From: Mameliella sp. MMSF_3455
GTDB taxonomy: Bacteria > Pseudomonadota > Alphaproteobacteria > Rhodobacterales > Rhodobacteraceae
Length of the DNA stretch: 64,000 bases
Assembly (NCBI RefSeq): GCF_030733205.1
Contig: NZ_JASHJL010000014.1
Location: 59,464-123,463, forward strand
Direction: 5' to 3'
This document shows, piece by piece, positions 21,864 through 29,489 of the stretch (the stretch's first letter is position 1; every line of letters begins with the position of its first letter). The position numbers were made by a program, and so were the translations under genes. The notes under the pieces are model-generated. The model had not been told where the DNA came from. It saw nothing but the letters and a program-made list of their open reading frames with translations, and searched no databases.

Positions 21864-22787
21864 TCACGCCTTGGGGTGCGTTGCCTCGTAGACCTTCATC
21901 AGGTGGACCTCGTCGACGGCGGTATAGGCCTGGGTCGTCGACAAGGAGGCATGGCCCAGCAATTCCTGGATCGCGCGCAAGTCGCCGCCGGCGGCCAGCA
22001 GATGGGTGGCAAAGCTGTGACGCATGGCGTGGGGCGTCGCGCTGGCAGGCAGGCCCAGCTGCATCCGCGCCTTTTCCGTGACCTTGGTGACGATACGCGG
22101 GTTCAACGGCCCGCCCCGTGCGCCCCGGAACAGTGCCAGGTCAGGTTCGACGGCGTAGGGGCACAGCGCGAGGTAGGTCTCGACCGCCTTGACCGCCACG
22201 GGCAGCACCGGGACCAGCCGCTCCTTGCCGCCCTTGCCGAGGATTCGCAGCGTGCTGCCGAGGGGCAGGTCGCGTCCCTTCAAGCCCAGGGCCTCGGAAA
22301 TCCGCAGGCCACAGCCGTAAAGCAGCGTGACCACGGCGGCATCGCGGGCGCCTTGCCAGCTGTCGGCGCTTTGCATCTCGACCGTGTCGATCATGGCGCG
22401 CGCGGCGTCTTCGGTCAGGGGGCGGGGCAGTTTCTTCTGGAACTTGGGCGCGCGGGCCGACAGCACGGGCGTGGCTTCGAACCCTTCGCGCCGGGCCAGC
22501 CAACGGTAGAAGCTCTTGACCGCCGACAGCTTGCGGGCGACGGACCGTGCGCCAACCTCGCGCCGACGCAGATGTGCCATCCAGGACCGCATGTCGGTGG
22601 TGGTGACCGCCGACAGCGGCGCCAGCCCCTGCGGCTCCGCGTGATGAGCGGTCAGGAAGGCGATGAAATCCAGCACGTCCGCGCGGTAGGCGTTCAGCGT
22701 GTTTTCCGCCGCGCCGTCCAGCGCCTTGCACGCCTCCAGCCAGTTGGCGAGGGCGTCACGCGCGGCGGGTGAGATTTCGAGGCTCAT
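21864..22787 (-). CDS. xerC: Tyrosine recombinase XerC
   Basis: A 307-residue site-specific recombinase that resolves chromosome dimers at dif with XerD. The N-terminal SAM-like core-binding domain covers about residues 10-95. The catalytic domain holds YGCGLRISEALGL (first Arg, near 155), a Lys in GKGGKERLVP (near 177), HAMRHSFATHLLAAGGDLRAIQELLGHASLSTTQAYT with the HxxR and second His, and Tyr in the final TQAYT. It has the normal length. DUF484 is immediately upstream (8-base gap) as in many proteobacteria. Confidence 0.95.
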   Translation of the reverse strand: MSLEISPAARDALANWLEACKALDGAAENTLNAYRADVLDFIAFLTAHHAEPQGLAPLSAVTTTDMRSWMAHLRRREVGARSVARKLSAVKSFYRWLARREGFEATPVLSARAPKFQKKLPRPLTEDAARAMIDTVEMQSADSWQGARDAAVVTLLYGCGLRISEALGLKGRDLPLGSTLRILGKGGKERLVPVLPVAVKAVETYLALCPYAVEPDLALFRGARGGPLNPRIVTKVTEKARMQLGLPASATPHAMRHSFATHLLAAGGDLRAIQELLGHASLSTTQAYTAVDEVHLMKVYEATHPKA

Positions 22788-22795
22788 GCCCGACC

Positions 22796-23503
22796 TCAGG
22801 CCAGCCATCTCCGCATCGCGCGCTCGAAAACGCCGCCAAAGAAGGCAAGCAGGTCGGTGCCCTGTTGCGGCGTGAACTGGTGCGGGTCCTCGGACCCCAT
22901 GACCAGCAGGCCGGGCAGGCGGCCGAGCCCAAAGTCCAGACGCAGGCAGGCCTCGGAGCGGATCCATTCGGCGCGCTCGCCAAAGATCGCCTCGTTGCCG
23001 CGCTGGATCTGGCGCAGGACCACCTGGCGCAGCGGTGCTTCACGGCCCTCGCCGACATAGGTCTCCACGAAACCCGGCTCTGCCACCGAAAGCACGTCTC
23101 CCAGACGGCTGACCACCGGGTCGTCGTCTTCCTGCGCGGTTTCCAGGACAAGTCGGATGTGGTCGACTCGCAGGATCTGGGCCACTTCGCCGCCAAGGTC
23201 GTGCAGGAAGGGTTCAAACTCCACCGGGTCCAGCATCCGCAGGACGGCGCGGTGAATCTGGTTGGTTCCGGCGAGGTTTTCGTAGGCCGCGGCGATCACG
23301 CTGCGGTGGGTGTCCTCCAGCCGGTCAAGCCGCGCTTCGAGCCGCTCCATCGCGATTCCGCGCAGGTCGATGATATTGCCGCCCATCGCGCGTTCGTTCG
23401 CGGCGATCAGGGCCTGCATCAGGTCCTTGTCGTCGAGGATGATGTCGGGACGCGAAATGATCGAATCGCGGATGGATTCCTCGATACGCTGGGTGCTGCT
23501 CAT
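22796..23503 (-). CDS. DUF484-family protein (GAF-like), xerC partner
   Basis: A 235-residue cytoplasmic protein of the DUF484 family, usually encoded just upstream of xerC. Residues 1-75 form a helical, coiled-coil-like N-terminus (PDIILDDKDLMQALIAANERAMGGNIIDLRGIAMERLEARLDRLEDTHR), and residues 85-235 a GAF-like fold ending PQQGTDLLAFFGGVFERAMRRWLA. The function is not established. The start at 23503 is chosen because MSSTQRIEESIRDSIISRP is the conserved family opening; upstream residues in a longer frame look unlike it. Confidence 0.85.
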   Translation of the reverse strand: MSSTQRIEESIRDSIISRPDIILDDKDLMQALIAANERAMGGNIIDLRGIAMERLEARLDRLEDTHRSVIAAAYENLAGTNQIHRAVLRMLDPVEFEPFLHDLGGEVAQILRVDHIRLVLETAQEDDDPVVSRLGDVLSVAEPGFVETYVGEGREAPLRQVVLRQIQRGNEAIFGERAEWIRSEACLRLDFGLGRLPGLLVMGSEDPHQFTPQQGTDLLAFFGGVFERAMRRWLA

Positions 23504-23687
23504 GTGCCTATTGTCCTGCTCGTGCTGCGCTTGGGCGCTTGTTCTTTGCGCGATTGGCTCTGTGTCGCCCGTCGTGCCCTTTACTGTCAAGAAAATCCGG
23601 CCCGCGCAAAACCTGTCTTTCAGCGAGAGCGCGGGTTTGGCCACGCCTGCGATCCGTGCCAAACTCGACCCACAAGGAGGAGCGCCC

Positions 23688-24005
23688 ATGCCCAATATTT
23701 CCGTGACCTCTGACGCCCAGACCGTCATCACCACCTTCGAGACCAGTCCGGGCCAGTGTCAGGACCTGCTGGATGCCCTGCAGGCCGCCTATGCCGAGTT
23801 CATCTCGAAACAGCCGGGGTTCATCGCTGCGGGTCTGCACGTCAACGACGCCCAGACCCGGATCGCCAATTATTCGCAATGGAAAAGCCGGGACGATTTC
23901 CTGGCCATGTTGCGATCACCCGAGATGCGCGCGCGCAACAAGGAGTTGAACGGGCTTTGCCGCAGTTTCGAGCCGGTGCTTTACGAGGTGGCCGCCACCT
24001 ATTGA
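23688..24005 (+). CDS. Antibiotic biosynthesis monooxygenase (ABM) domain protein
   Basis: A 105-residue single-domain protein with the dimeric alpha/beta ABM ferredoxin-like fold. The pattern of a beta strand (VTSDAQTVITTFE), a helix (CQDLLDALQAAYAEFISKQPGF) and IAAGLHVNDAQTRIANYSQWKSRDDFLAML with the W-x-S/D-x-x-x-F/L motif is typical. Such proteins are small oxygenases or haem- or quinol-handling enzymes; a substrate cannot be assigned. AGGAGG at 23675-23680 sets the start. It is divergent from DUF484. Confidence 0.85.
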   Translation: MPNISVTSDAQTVITTFETSPGQCQDLLDALQAAYAEFISKQPGFIAAGLHVNDAQTRIANYSQWKSRDDFLAMLRSPEMRARNKELNGLCRSFEPVLYEVAATY

Positions 24006-24012
24006 GCGGCAA

Positions 24013-24702
24013 TCAGGCGGCGATAGCCTCGTCGAGACAGGCCGCGGTAAAGCGATAACCCGATCCGCGCACCGTCTCGATGTCCACGGCGCCGTCCGAG
24101 GCTTCGAGGCAGGCGCGCAGGTTGCAGACATAGACGTCGAACACGCGCGGGTCCGGTTCGTCCTCGAGCCCGTAGATATGGCCCAAGAGGGCCGCGCGGC
24201 TGACCAGCCGGCGTGGCCTGAGCGCGATATATTCCAGCAGTTCGTACAGTTTCGGGCTCAGCTTTACCGGGCAGTCCTGTAGGTAGGCCTTGCGGCGTAG
24301 CAGGTCGACGGCCAGCGGGCCGTAGCTCAGCATCGGTTGTGCCACCCCGTGTGCCCGCCGCGCGATGGCGGAGAGGATCATCACGGATTCCTCGGGCGGG
24401 GCGGATGCGTCCAGAACCGTATCGGCCCCCGCCTCCAGCCAGCGGACGATCTGCCCATGCGAGGCATCTCGCGCCATGAGCGCGATGGGCAGGTCGGGGT
24501 GGCTGCGGCGCAGGTGGGGGAGGGACAAGCCGGAGAGCGCCAGCTCCTCGGCGTCAAGGATCAGCAGGTCTGACTCTGTCATCCGCAGGTAGTGTGGAAT
24601 GTCTTCTGGCCGGTCCGTCCGGGTCAGTAACACCCCGGTGTTGGTCAGCTCCTTGGCAAGCGCAATCAGGGACCAACTGGTTTCGGCGATCAGGTAACGC
24701 AC
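24013..24702 (-). CDS. Atypical OmpR/CtrA-type response regulator
   Basis: A 229-residue regulator with a receiver-like domain (1-115) and a winged-helix DNA-binding domain (about 125-225, with LSPKLYELLEYIALRPRRLVSRAALLGHIY and the RGSGYRF wing). The phosphoacceptor Asp is kept (DLLILDAEE), but the usual acidic pair at the start is absent (YLIAETSW) and the Lys and Thr of the switch are replaced. It may therefore not work by ordinary phosphorylation. The start is GTG at 24702, supported by AAGGAG eight bases upstream; a longer ATG frame would reach 24849. It is divergent from the FNR-box usp operon. Confidence 0.75.
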   Translation of the reverse strand: MRYLIAETSWSLIALAKELTNTGVLLTRTDRPEDIPHYLRMTESDLLILDAEELALSGLSLPHLRRSHPDLPIALMARDASHGQIVRWLEAGADTVLDASAPPEESVMILSAIARRAHGVAQPMLSYGPLAVDLLRRKAYLQDCPVKLSPKLYELLEYIALRPRRLVSRAALLGHIYGLEDEPDPRVFDVYVCNLRACLEASDGAVDIETVRGSGYRFTAACLDEAIAA

Positions 24703-24890
24703 GTCGCAAACTCCTTGCCATACTGGACAGGCGGGTCGCCCTTGGCTCCGCCGACTTTGGCATTTCGGTCCTGCCTGACCGTTCTGGCAACGGCAAAGGG
24801 ACCTGTCTGCGGTGCATTCTGACACCGGCTTATGGTTGTATTGGGGCATTGTGGTGGGAATGTGACCAAGAGGTGTCCGCCGCTTGGCAC

Positions 24891-24904
24891 ATGACCTGTA
24901 TCAA
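24891..24904 (+). promoter_or_regulatory. FNR/FnrL-type binding site upstream of usp
   Basis: ATGAC-CTGT-ATCAA matches the FNR consensus TTGAY-N4-RTCAA except at the first base. It lies 53 bases before the usp start. It would give anaerobic or low-oxygen induction of the UspA-hemerythrin pair. An FnrL-type regulator is encoded at 41386. Confidence 0.6.
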
Positions 24905-24956
24905 GGCAATCGGCGGTCCGTGGTTCCATCCTGTGCCAGACAGGAGGAGACACATC

Positions 24957-25370
24957 ATGTACAAGAACATACTGGTCCCCATCGCCTTCGACGGGGACAG
25001 CGATACGCGGATCGGCGCGGCGACCTCTGTGGCCCGGCGCCTCGCGGCAGAGGGGGCGCGGATCACCTTTCTCCACGTCTTGGAACAGGTGCCGGGGTAT
25101 GTCGCCAGCTATCTGCCCGCCGACTACGCCGCGCAGGCGCGCAAGGTGGTCGAGGACGAGCTGAACGAAATGGCCGCAACCGTGCCGGGCGGCGTGGGGC
25201 TGGTGGTTTCGGGCCATTCCGGACGCACCATTCTGGATTGGGCCGCGGACAACGACACCGACCTGATCGTCATCGCGTCGCACCGCCCGGGTATGCAGGA
25301 CTTGTTGCTTGGCTCCACCGCGGCCAAGGTTGTGCGCCACGCGCAATGTGCTGTGCACGTCCTGCGTTGA
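24957..25370 (+). CDS. Universal stress protein (UspA family)
   Basis: A 137-residue single Usp domain, a cytosolic dimer that binds ATP or AMP in many members. It begins MYKNILVPIAFDGDSDT, holds the PADYAAQARKVVEDEL helix, and ends IVIASHRPGMQDLLLGSTAAKVVRHAQCAVHVLR. The G(2)xG(9)xG(S/T) nucleotide loop is imperfect (SHRPGM), so ATP binding is uncertain. AGGAGGAG at 24942 precedes the ATG. An FNR-type box lies upstream and a hemerythrin gene follows, suggesting an oxygen-limited role. Confidence 0.9.
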   Translation: MYKNILVPIAFDGDSDTRIGAATSVARRLAAEGARITFLHVLEQVPGYVASYLPADYAAQARKVVEDELNEMAATVPGGVGLVVSGHSGRTILDWAADNDTDLIVIASHRPGMQDLLLGSTAAKVVRHAQCAVHVLR

Positions 25371-25401
25371 CTTTGTGGTGGCCCGCTTCAACCTGCGGCC
25401 C

Positions 25402-25953
25402 ATGACCAGCGAAATCGACCTTTCCCGCCGCGACCGCTTGCCGGACGCCCTGTATGCCCTGCGCAAGGACTATCCGCGCGAGGCCTGGCAGAGCCATGAC
25501 AACTTTGGCGGTCTGGTGGCTTTCTGGATGGATCGTCATGTGATGTTCCGCCGTCTCTGCGAGGCGCTGCGGCAGGACGCAGAGGCGGCGTCGGACGGCA
25601 GCATGGACCAGCGGCAGATGCGGCAGCGGCTTGTTCGCTATGGCAGCATGTTGCTGCAGCAGCTGCACGGACACCACCAGATCGAGGACACGCACTATTT
25701 CCCCAAACTGATCGACCGCGAGGCGTCGCTTGCGCGCGGGTTCGAAATACTGGACCGGGATCACCACGCGATGGACGGGCTGTTGCAGCAGTTCAGCGAT
25801 GCCGCGAACGGTGTTCTTCAGGGCAAGGTGGAGGCGGGCGCCTTTCAGAGCCACGTTTCAGCGTTCGAGGCACTCCTGTTGCGCCATTTGGACGACGAGG
25901 AAGACCTGATCGTGCCGATTCTTCTCAAACACGGGGCGCAGGGGCTGGAATAG
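25402..25953 (+). CDS. Hemerythrin HHE-domain protein
   Basis: A 183-residue helical protein whose His and acidic residues are spaced for a di-iron four-helix bundle: HDNF near 30, HVMF near 41, the HGHHQIEDTHYFPKL motif near 78-92, DRDHHAMDGLL near 107, and HLDDEEDLIVP near 160. Such proteins bind oxygen or nitric oxide or serve as iron-redox sensors. The start is not certain: the first in-frame ATG before the fold is 25402, but GTG codons lie a little upstream near 25375. It lies 31 bases after usp and is probably co-transcribed with it. Confidence 0.85.
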   Translation: MTSEIDLSRRDRLPDALYALRKDYPREAWQSHDNFGGLVAFWMDRHVMFRRLCEALRQDAEAASDGSMDQRQMRQRLVRYGSMLLQQLHGHHQIEDTHYFPKLIDREASLARGFEILDRDHHAMDGLLQQFSDAANGVLQGKVEAGAFQSHVSAFEALLLRHLDDEEDLIVPILLKHGAQGLE

Positions 25954-26011
25954 CAAGTGCGGTGTCTCTTTCCTGTCTCGCCCTCGGGTGCGAATTTTCG
26001 AAGGAAGACGC

Positions 26012-26042
26012 TTGATGCCGGCAATGCCTGATCGCATATAAA
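26012..26042 (+). promoter_or_regulatory. Candidate trxC promoter
   Basis: TTGATG (26012-26017) with CATATA (26035-26040, 17-base spacer) or TATAAA (26037-26042, 19-base spacer). It sits 30 bases before the trxC start. The AT-rich -10 stands out from its GC-rich surroundings. Confidence 0.5.
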
Positions 26043-26070
26043 AATTAGAATGTGATGTGGAGGATACCGG

Positions 26071-26496
26071 ATGGCGGGCAAGAAACTGACCTGTCTCGAC
26101 TGCGGTCAAGTGAACCGCGTTCCGGCCGAGAAGCTGGGCGCCAGGCCGAAATGCGGAACCTGTGGCGCCTCGCTCATGCCGGGCAAGGCTGTGGAGGTGG
26201 ATGCTGCGACCCTGGCCAAGGCCGCACGCACCGACGATGTGCCACTGGTGGTGGATTTCTGGGCCCCTTGGTGCGGCCCCTGCCGGACGATGGCCCCGGA
26301 ATTCGGCAAGGCGGCCACGACCCTGAACGGTGAGGCGCGGCTGGTCAAGCTGAATACAGAGGATTACCCGCAAGCCGGTGCCCAACATGGCATCCGTGGC
26401 ATCCCGACAATGGTGAGTTTTGCCGGCGGGCGCGAGGCCAAGCGCCAGTCCGGTGCCATGCCCGCGGGTCAGATCGTCGGCTGGGTGCGCGGCTGA
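26071..26496 (+). CDS. trxC: Thioredoxin 2 (zinc-ribbon thioredoxin)
   Basis: A 141-residue thioredoxin with an extra N-terminal zinc finger (CLDC near residue 8, CGTC near 28), the hallmark of TrxC. The active site is WAPWCGPCRTM near 68-78 and the cis-Pro is in GIPTM near 111. TrxC reduces ribonucleotide reductase, methionine sulfoxide reductase and peroxidases and is induced by oxidative stress. GGAGG lies just before the ATG. Confidence 0.96.
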   Translation: MAGKKLTCLDCGQVNRVPAEKLGARPKCGTCGASLMPGKAVEVDAATLAKAARTDDVPLVVDFWAPWCGPCRTMAPEFGKAATTLNGEARLVKLNTEDYPQAGAQHGIRGIPTMVSFAGGREAKRQSGAMPAGQIVGWVRG

Positions 26497-26509
26497 GAAC
26501 ACGGAAACG

Positions 26510-26533
26510 GGCACCTTCCGATTGGAAGGCGCC
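26510..26533 (-). terminator. Stem-loop, likely terminator of the 26562 gene
   Basis: A 10-bp stem (26510-26519 with 26524-26533; one G-U pair when read on the minus strand) with a 4-base loop. It is followed on the minus strand by CGTTTCCGTGTT, a weak T-tract. It lies between two converging genes. Confidence 0.5.
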
Positions 26534-26561
26534 TGTCAAGCGGGCGTCATGCCCATTTGGC

Positions 26562-27080
26562 TCAGAACGGATCCTGTGATCCGACGATCGTGTCCCAGCA
26601 TTCAAAAAGCGCGTCGATGGCGCGCGATGATCCGCTCAGCGAGAAGGTCGCCTGCCGCTGTTGTTGATCGTTGTAGACGTAGACAGAGTTTCCGCGCTTG
26701 AGCTGAACAAGGAACTTGGCTGCCTTCTCGGCGTCGGTCATGCTTAGCGCAATGCCGGTCCCCTCCCCGCTGCCGTCCATGTTCCAGCGGTTCCGGTCGA
26801 CATCGACGACAAAGCTCACCGGGCGCGCCTCGAGGTTCCAGCGCGGATCGAAGATGAAGAGGGCGAAAGCCTCGTTCTGGTAGGCGACCAGGTTGAACTT
26901 CTGTGTGCTCCCGTTCTCGACCCCGGCGGTGCACCAATAGCTGTCGCTGCTCTGACTGTAGGTCACGTCGACCTGCCATTGCCGGTGCTGCATCAGGGTG
27001 CGCGTGTCATATTCCTGTGCCGCGACGGCGGCGGGCAGAAGGGGCAGGAAAAATGCCAAAATCAATCCGAAACGTGCCAT
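26562..27080 (-). CDS. Secreted protein, unknown function
   Basis: A 172-residue protein with a clear signal peptide (MARFGLILAFFLPLLPAAVAA, cleaved near 21). The mature part is soluble and mixed alpha/beta with aromatic clusters (WQVDVTYSQSSDSYWC near 35-50, FALFIFDPRWNLEA near 72) and two cysteines (about 50 and 162) that could form a disulfide in the periplasm. It ends DTIVGSQDPF. No family is recognised; the layout resembles small periplasmic proteins of invasion-associated locus B type, but the key motifs are not visible. It is convergent with trxC. Confidence 0.65.
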   Translation of the reverse strand: MARFGLILAFFLPLLPAAVAAQEYDTRTLMQHRQWQVDVTYSQSSDSYWCTAGVENGSTQKFNLVAYQNEAFALFIFDPRWNLEARPVSFVVDVDRNRWNMDGSGEGTGIALSMTDAEKAAKFLVQLKRGNSVYVYNDQQQRQATFSLSGSSRAIDALFECWDTIVGSQDPF

Positions 27081-27309
27081 GAAAAATCCCTGTCATATCC
27101 GATTGGACGCACAATAGCGTGGTTTTCCCGTGACCGGAATGTTTCCGGCGATTGTTCCGATGGGTCCGGACCCTGTGCGGCGGCAGTTCTCTTGATGGAT
27201 AGCGCCACATCCTGCCGTCGTCAGGTCGGGAAATCCTCAGGCTCGTCCCGATGAAATCCAGCCGTGCGCCCCTTATCTGGATATGAACCTGCCGCAGAGG
27301 AGAGCGCCC

Positions 27310-27564
27310 ATGAAATGCCCGATCGACGGAAACGAGCTGATCATCACGGACCGCGCCGGGGTCGAGATCGACTATTGCCCCAAGTGCCGGGGTGTCTGGC
27401 TGGACCGTGGAGAACTCGACAAGATCATCGACCGGAGCGCCGAACAGATGGCCCCGCCGCCGCAAAAGGCCCGGCGGGCCGAGCCCGTGCGTCACGAAGA
27501 TGATGGACGTTATCGCAAGAAGAAACGCCGGAGCTTTCTCGACGACTTGTTCGATTTCGACTGA
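27310..27564 (+). CDS. Small zf-TFIIB zinc-ribbon protein
   Basis: An 84-residue protein with one zinc ribbon: CP.(D)G near residue 3 and CPKCRGVWLDRGELDKI near 23-37. This is the zf-TFIIB pattern found in many small bacterial proteins of unknown function. The C-terminal half is highly charged, basic then acidic, with KKKRRSFLDDLFDFD. The ATG at 27310 is preferred over 27283 because the conserved MKCPIDGNELI begins there. It stands alone between a secreted protein and a rhodanese. Confidence 0.85.
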   Translation: MKCPIDGNELIITDRAGVEIDYCPKCRGVWLDRGELDKIIDRSAEQMAPPPQKARRAEPVRHEDDGRYRKKKRRSFLDDLFDFD

Positions 27565-27624
27565 CGCACCCAGGGGCGGGCGCTAGGCTGCGCGTGGTTC
27601 CAACGGTTGCTTTGGGAGGAGTTC

Positions 27625-28224
27625 ATGAAACACCTGGTATCGTCCGTTTTCGCCGTGGCCCTGGCCGCGCCGGTCACCGCCGATGAGGTCAACATCTCGG
27701 GCGGGATGGCATCAGTCACCGTGCCGACCCCGTCCGGCGGAGAGGTCACGATTTCCCGCGTGCAGGACACGGACGCGGTAATCGAGGGCAATTTTGCCCG
27801 CATTGCCCGGCCTTGCCCCAATTTCTGCATCCAGCCGATATCCCCCGCCGACGGCGTGACCACCGTGGGCGAGCTGGAGCTTCTGGCCGCCCTGCAGGAT
27901 CCGGAGGTCATGGTGATCGACAGCCGCGTGCGCCCCGACTGGGAGACAGGCACCATCCCCGGGTCTGTCTCGATACCTTACACAGAGATGGTGGACCGCC
28001 TCGGGGAACTTGGGTGCGAGATCGACTTCGAGGGTTTTGTCTGCGAGCCGGAGACGGTGCGCGAGGTGGTCCTGTTCTGCAACGGGCCCTGGTGCGGACA
28101 GTCCCCCACTGCCATCCGCCGCATGATCGAGGCTGGCTATCCCGCAGACAAGATCAGCTATTACCGCTGGGGAATGCAGGGCTGGCGGATGCTGGGCCTG
28201 ACCGTGGCCGGCGGCGAGAGTTGA
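27625..28224 (+). CDS. Exported rhodanese-like protein
   Basis: A 199-residue protein. Residues 1-19 are a signal peptide (MKHLVSSVFAVALAAPVTA). The rhodanese domain covers about residues 75-195, with D.R...W..G.I.GS..IP near 100-118 and an active-site Cys in CNGPWCGQS near 152-160. Rhodaneses move sulfane sulfur; in the periplasm they can serve redox or sulfur-oxidation tasks. Further cysteines in PCPNFC (near 62-67) make a second redox site possible. GGGAGGAG precedes the ATG at 27625. Confidence 0.85.
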   Translation: MKHLVSSVFAVALAAPVTADEVNISGGMASVTVPTPSGGEVTISRVQDTDAVIEGNFARIARPCPNFCIQPISPADGVTTVGELELLAALQDPEVMVIDSRVRPDWETGTIPGSVSIPYTEMVDRLGELGCEIDFEGFVCEPETVREVVLFCNGPWCGQSPTAIRRMIEAGYPADKISYYRWGMQGWRMLGLTVAGGES

Positions 28225-28234
28225 GCCGGGCGAC

Positions 28235-28618
28235 CTAGGAGGGCAGTTCGGCCTTGTCGAAATCGACATGGATGTGGTTGCCGTCCGGGTCGCGGAAATT
28301 GGCCTGGACGATGGGGAATTCCGGCACTTCGTCGATGCTGTAGGGAATGCTCCGCTCGTCCAGGCGAGCCAGGAACTCCGTCATGCCGTTGGCCCGAAAG
28401 GCAAAATGTTCCAGCGTGGGTTTCTCCGCGGCACCGGGCTGGCCGGGAACCTCGACGAGGTGCACATGCGCGCGATCGCCAAGGTAGAGCCAGGCACCGT
28501 CGAACCGGAAGGGTGGGCGTGGGCCCGGGTGCAGGCCAAGGATCTCGCCGTACCAGCGGATCATGGCATCGAGGTTGGCAGTGCGGATGTTGACGTGGTC
28601 AAAGGCGGTGAGGGGCAT
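28235..28618 (-). CDS. VOC-family (glyoxalase/dioxygenase fold) protein
   Basis: A 127-residue single-subunit VOC protein: FDHVNIRTANLDAMIRWYGEILGL at the N-terminus, HFAFRANGMTEFLARL in the middle and FRDPDGNHIHVDF at the C-terminus, giving the His and Glu/Asp metal ligands of the fold. The reaction cannot be told from sequence alone. The start at 28618 matches the family; a longer frame to 28678 adds 20 unrelated residues. It converges with the rhodanese gene. Confidence 0.85.
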   Translation of the reverse strand: MPLTAFDHVNIRTANLDAMIRWYGEILGLHPGPRPPFRFDGAWLYLGDRAHVHLVEVPGQPGAAEKPTLEHFAFRANGMTEFLARLDERSIPYSIDEVPEFPIVQANFRDPDGNHIHVDFDKAELPS

Positions 28619-28865
28619 GTGTGGCTCCGGCCAAGGGTGTCCGATAGCGCCAACATGACAGTCCGCGGCGTTCGGCAAAAGCGGATAAGTGCCACCTCTC
28701 CACCACGCCTGACTTGTCAGCGGGGCCGAAACCTGCGATAGAGGAGCGGCTAAGACCTTCTCTTCGATACCTGTCTTCCTTCACCGGCACGCAGTCACTC
28801 GATCAAGACGCGCCTTCGCCGGGCCGCTGCATGCTGCGAGCGGTATAGAAACAAGGAAACGACAG

Positions 28866-29072
28866 ATGGCCAATGGCACTGTGAAATGGTTCAACTCCAC
28901 CAAGGGTTTCGGCTTTATCCAGCCGGAAGCGGGCGGCAAGGACGTGTTCGTCCACATTTCGGCCGTCGAGCGTTCGGGCCTGACCGGCCTCGCCGACAAC
29001 CAGAAAGTGACCTACGATCTCGAATCCGGCCGTGACGGCCGCGAGAGCGCAGTGAACCTGGAACTCGCCTGA
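28866..29072 (+). CDS. cspA: Cold shock domain protein
   Basis: A 68-residue single-domain RNA chaperone. The RNP1 motif KGFGFI (residues 13-18) and RNP2 VFVHIS (residues 28-33) are intact. The family size is right, and the start follows AAACGACAG. A leader of about 120 bases without a gene precedes it, as is common for csp genes. A terminator follows at 29099. Confidence 0.95.
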   Translation: MANGTVKWFNSTKGFGFIQPEAGGKDVFVHISAVERSGLTGLADNQKVTYDLESGRDGRESAVNLELA

Positions 29073-29098
29073 AGCTTTTCGGCTTTGGCATGATGTGG

Positions 29099-29126
29099 CG
29101 CGGTCCCGGTCGGGGCCGCGTTTTTT
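29099..29126 (+). terminator. Rho-independent terminator of the csp gene
   Basis: A 9-bp stem (CGCGGTCCC 29099-29107 with GGGGCCGCG 29112-29120, one G-U pair), GGTC loop and TTTTTT at 29121-29126. Confidence 0.92.
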
Positions 29127-29135
29127 GTTTGGGGC

Positions 29136-29442
29136 GGCGGGGTGAAACCCGCCCTACGGAAGCGGTCGAGGTCCCGGGTCGGGCCCGGGACGGGATTCGC
29201 AATGGGCCGAGCGGGGCGCGGAGCCGGGCGCCCGCCGGACCGGCGGGGAGGCGCTGCACCGGTGGAGCGGGAGCGGTTTATCGTGACAAATCCGTAGGAC
29301 CTCGGCGGTTCGCACTGGCGTTACCATAGCGCCTGCCCGGTGGGGCCGGTCAGGCGCTCGCCCGGCGGGGCTGACGCCCCTTGTTCCGGGCTGGGGTGGG
29401 GGGATTTGAGAGAGCAATGATGGGTTGGAAACCCACCCTACG
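29136..29442. repeat. GC-rich spacer with two related short palindromic repeats
   Basis: Two similar sequences bound this spacer: GGGTGAAACCCGCCCTACG near 29142 and GGGTTGGAAACCCACCC-TACGC near 29421, in the same orientation and both partly palindromic (TGGGTT-GGA-AACCCA in the second). Between them lie further stem-loops, including AGCGCCTG (29328-29335) with CAGGCGCT (29351-29358). No gene is evident. The layout looks like a small repetitive element or the relics of one. Confidence 0.55.
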
Positions 29443-29489
29443 CTTGTTTTCAAACGCCGTTCTATCCATGATCCTGTAGGAATTGGAGG

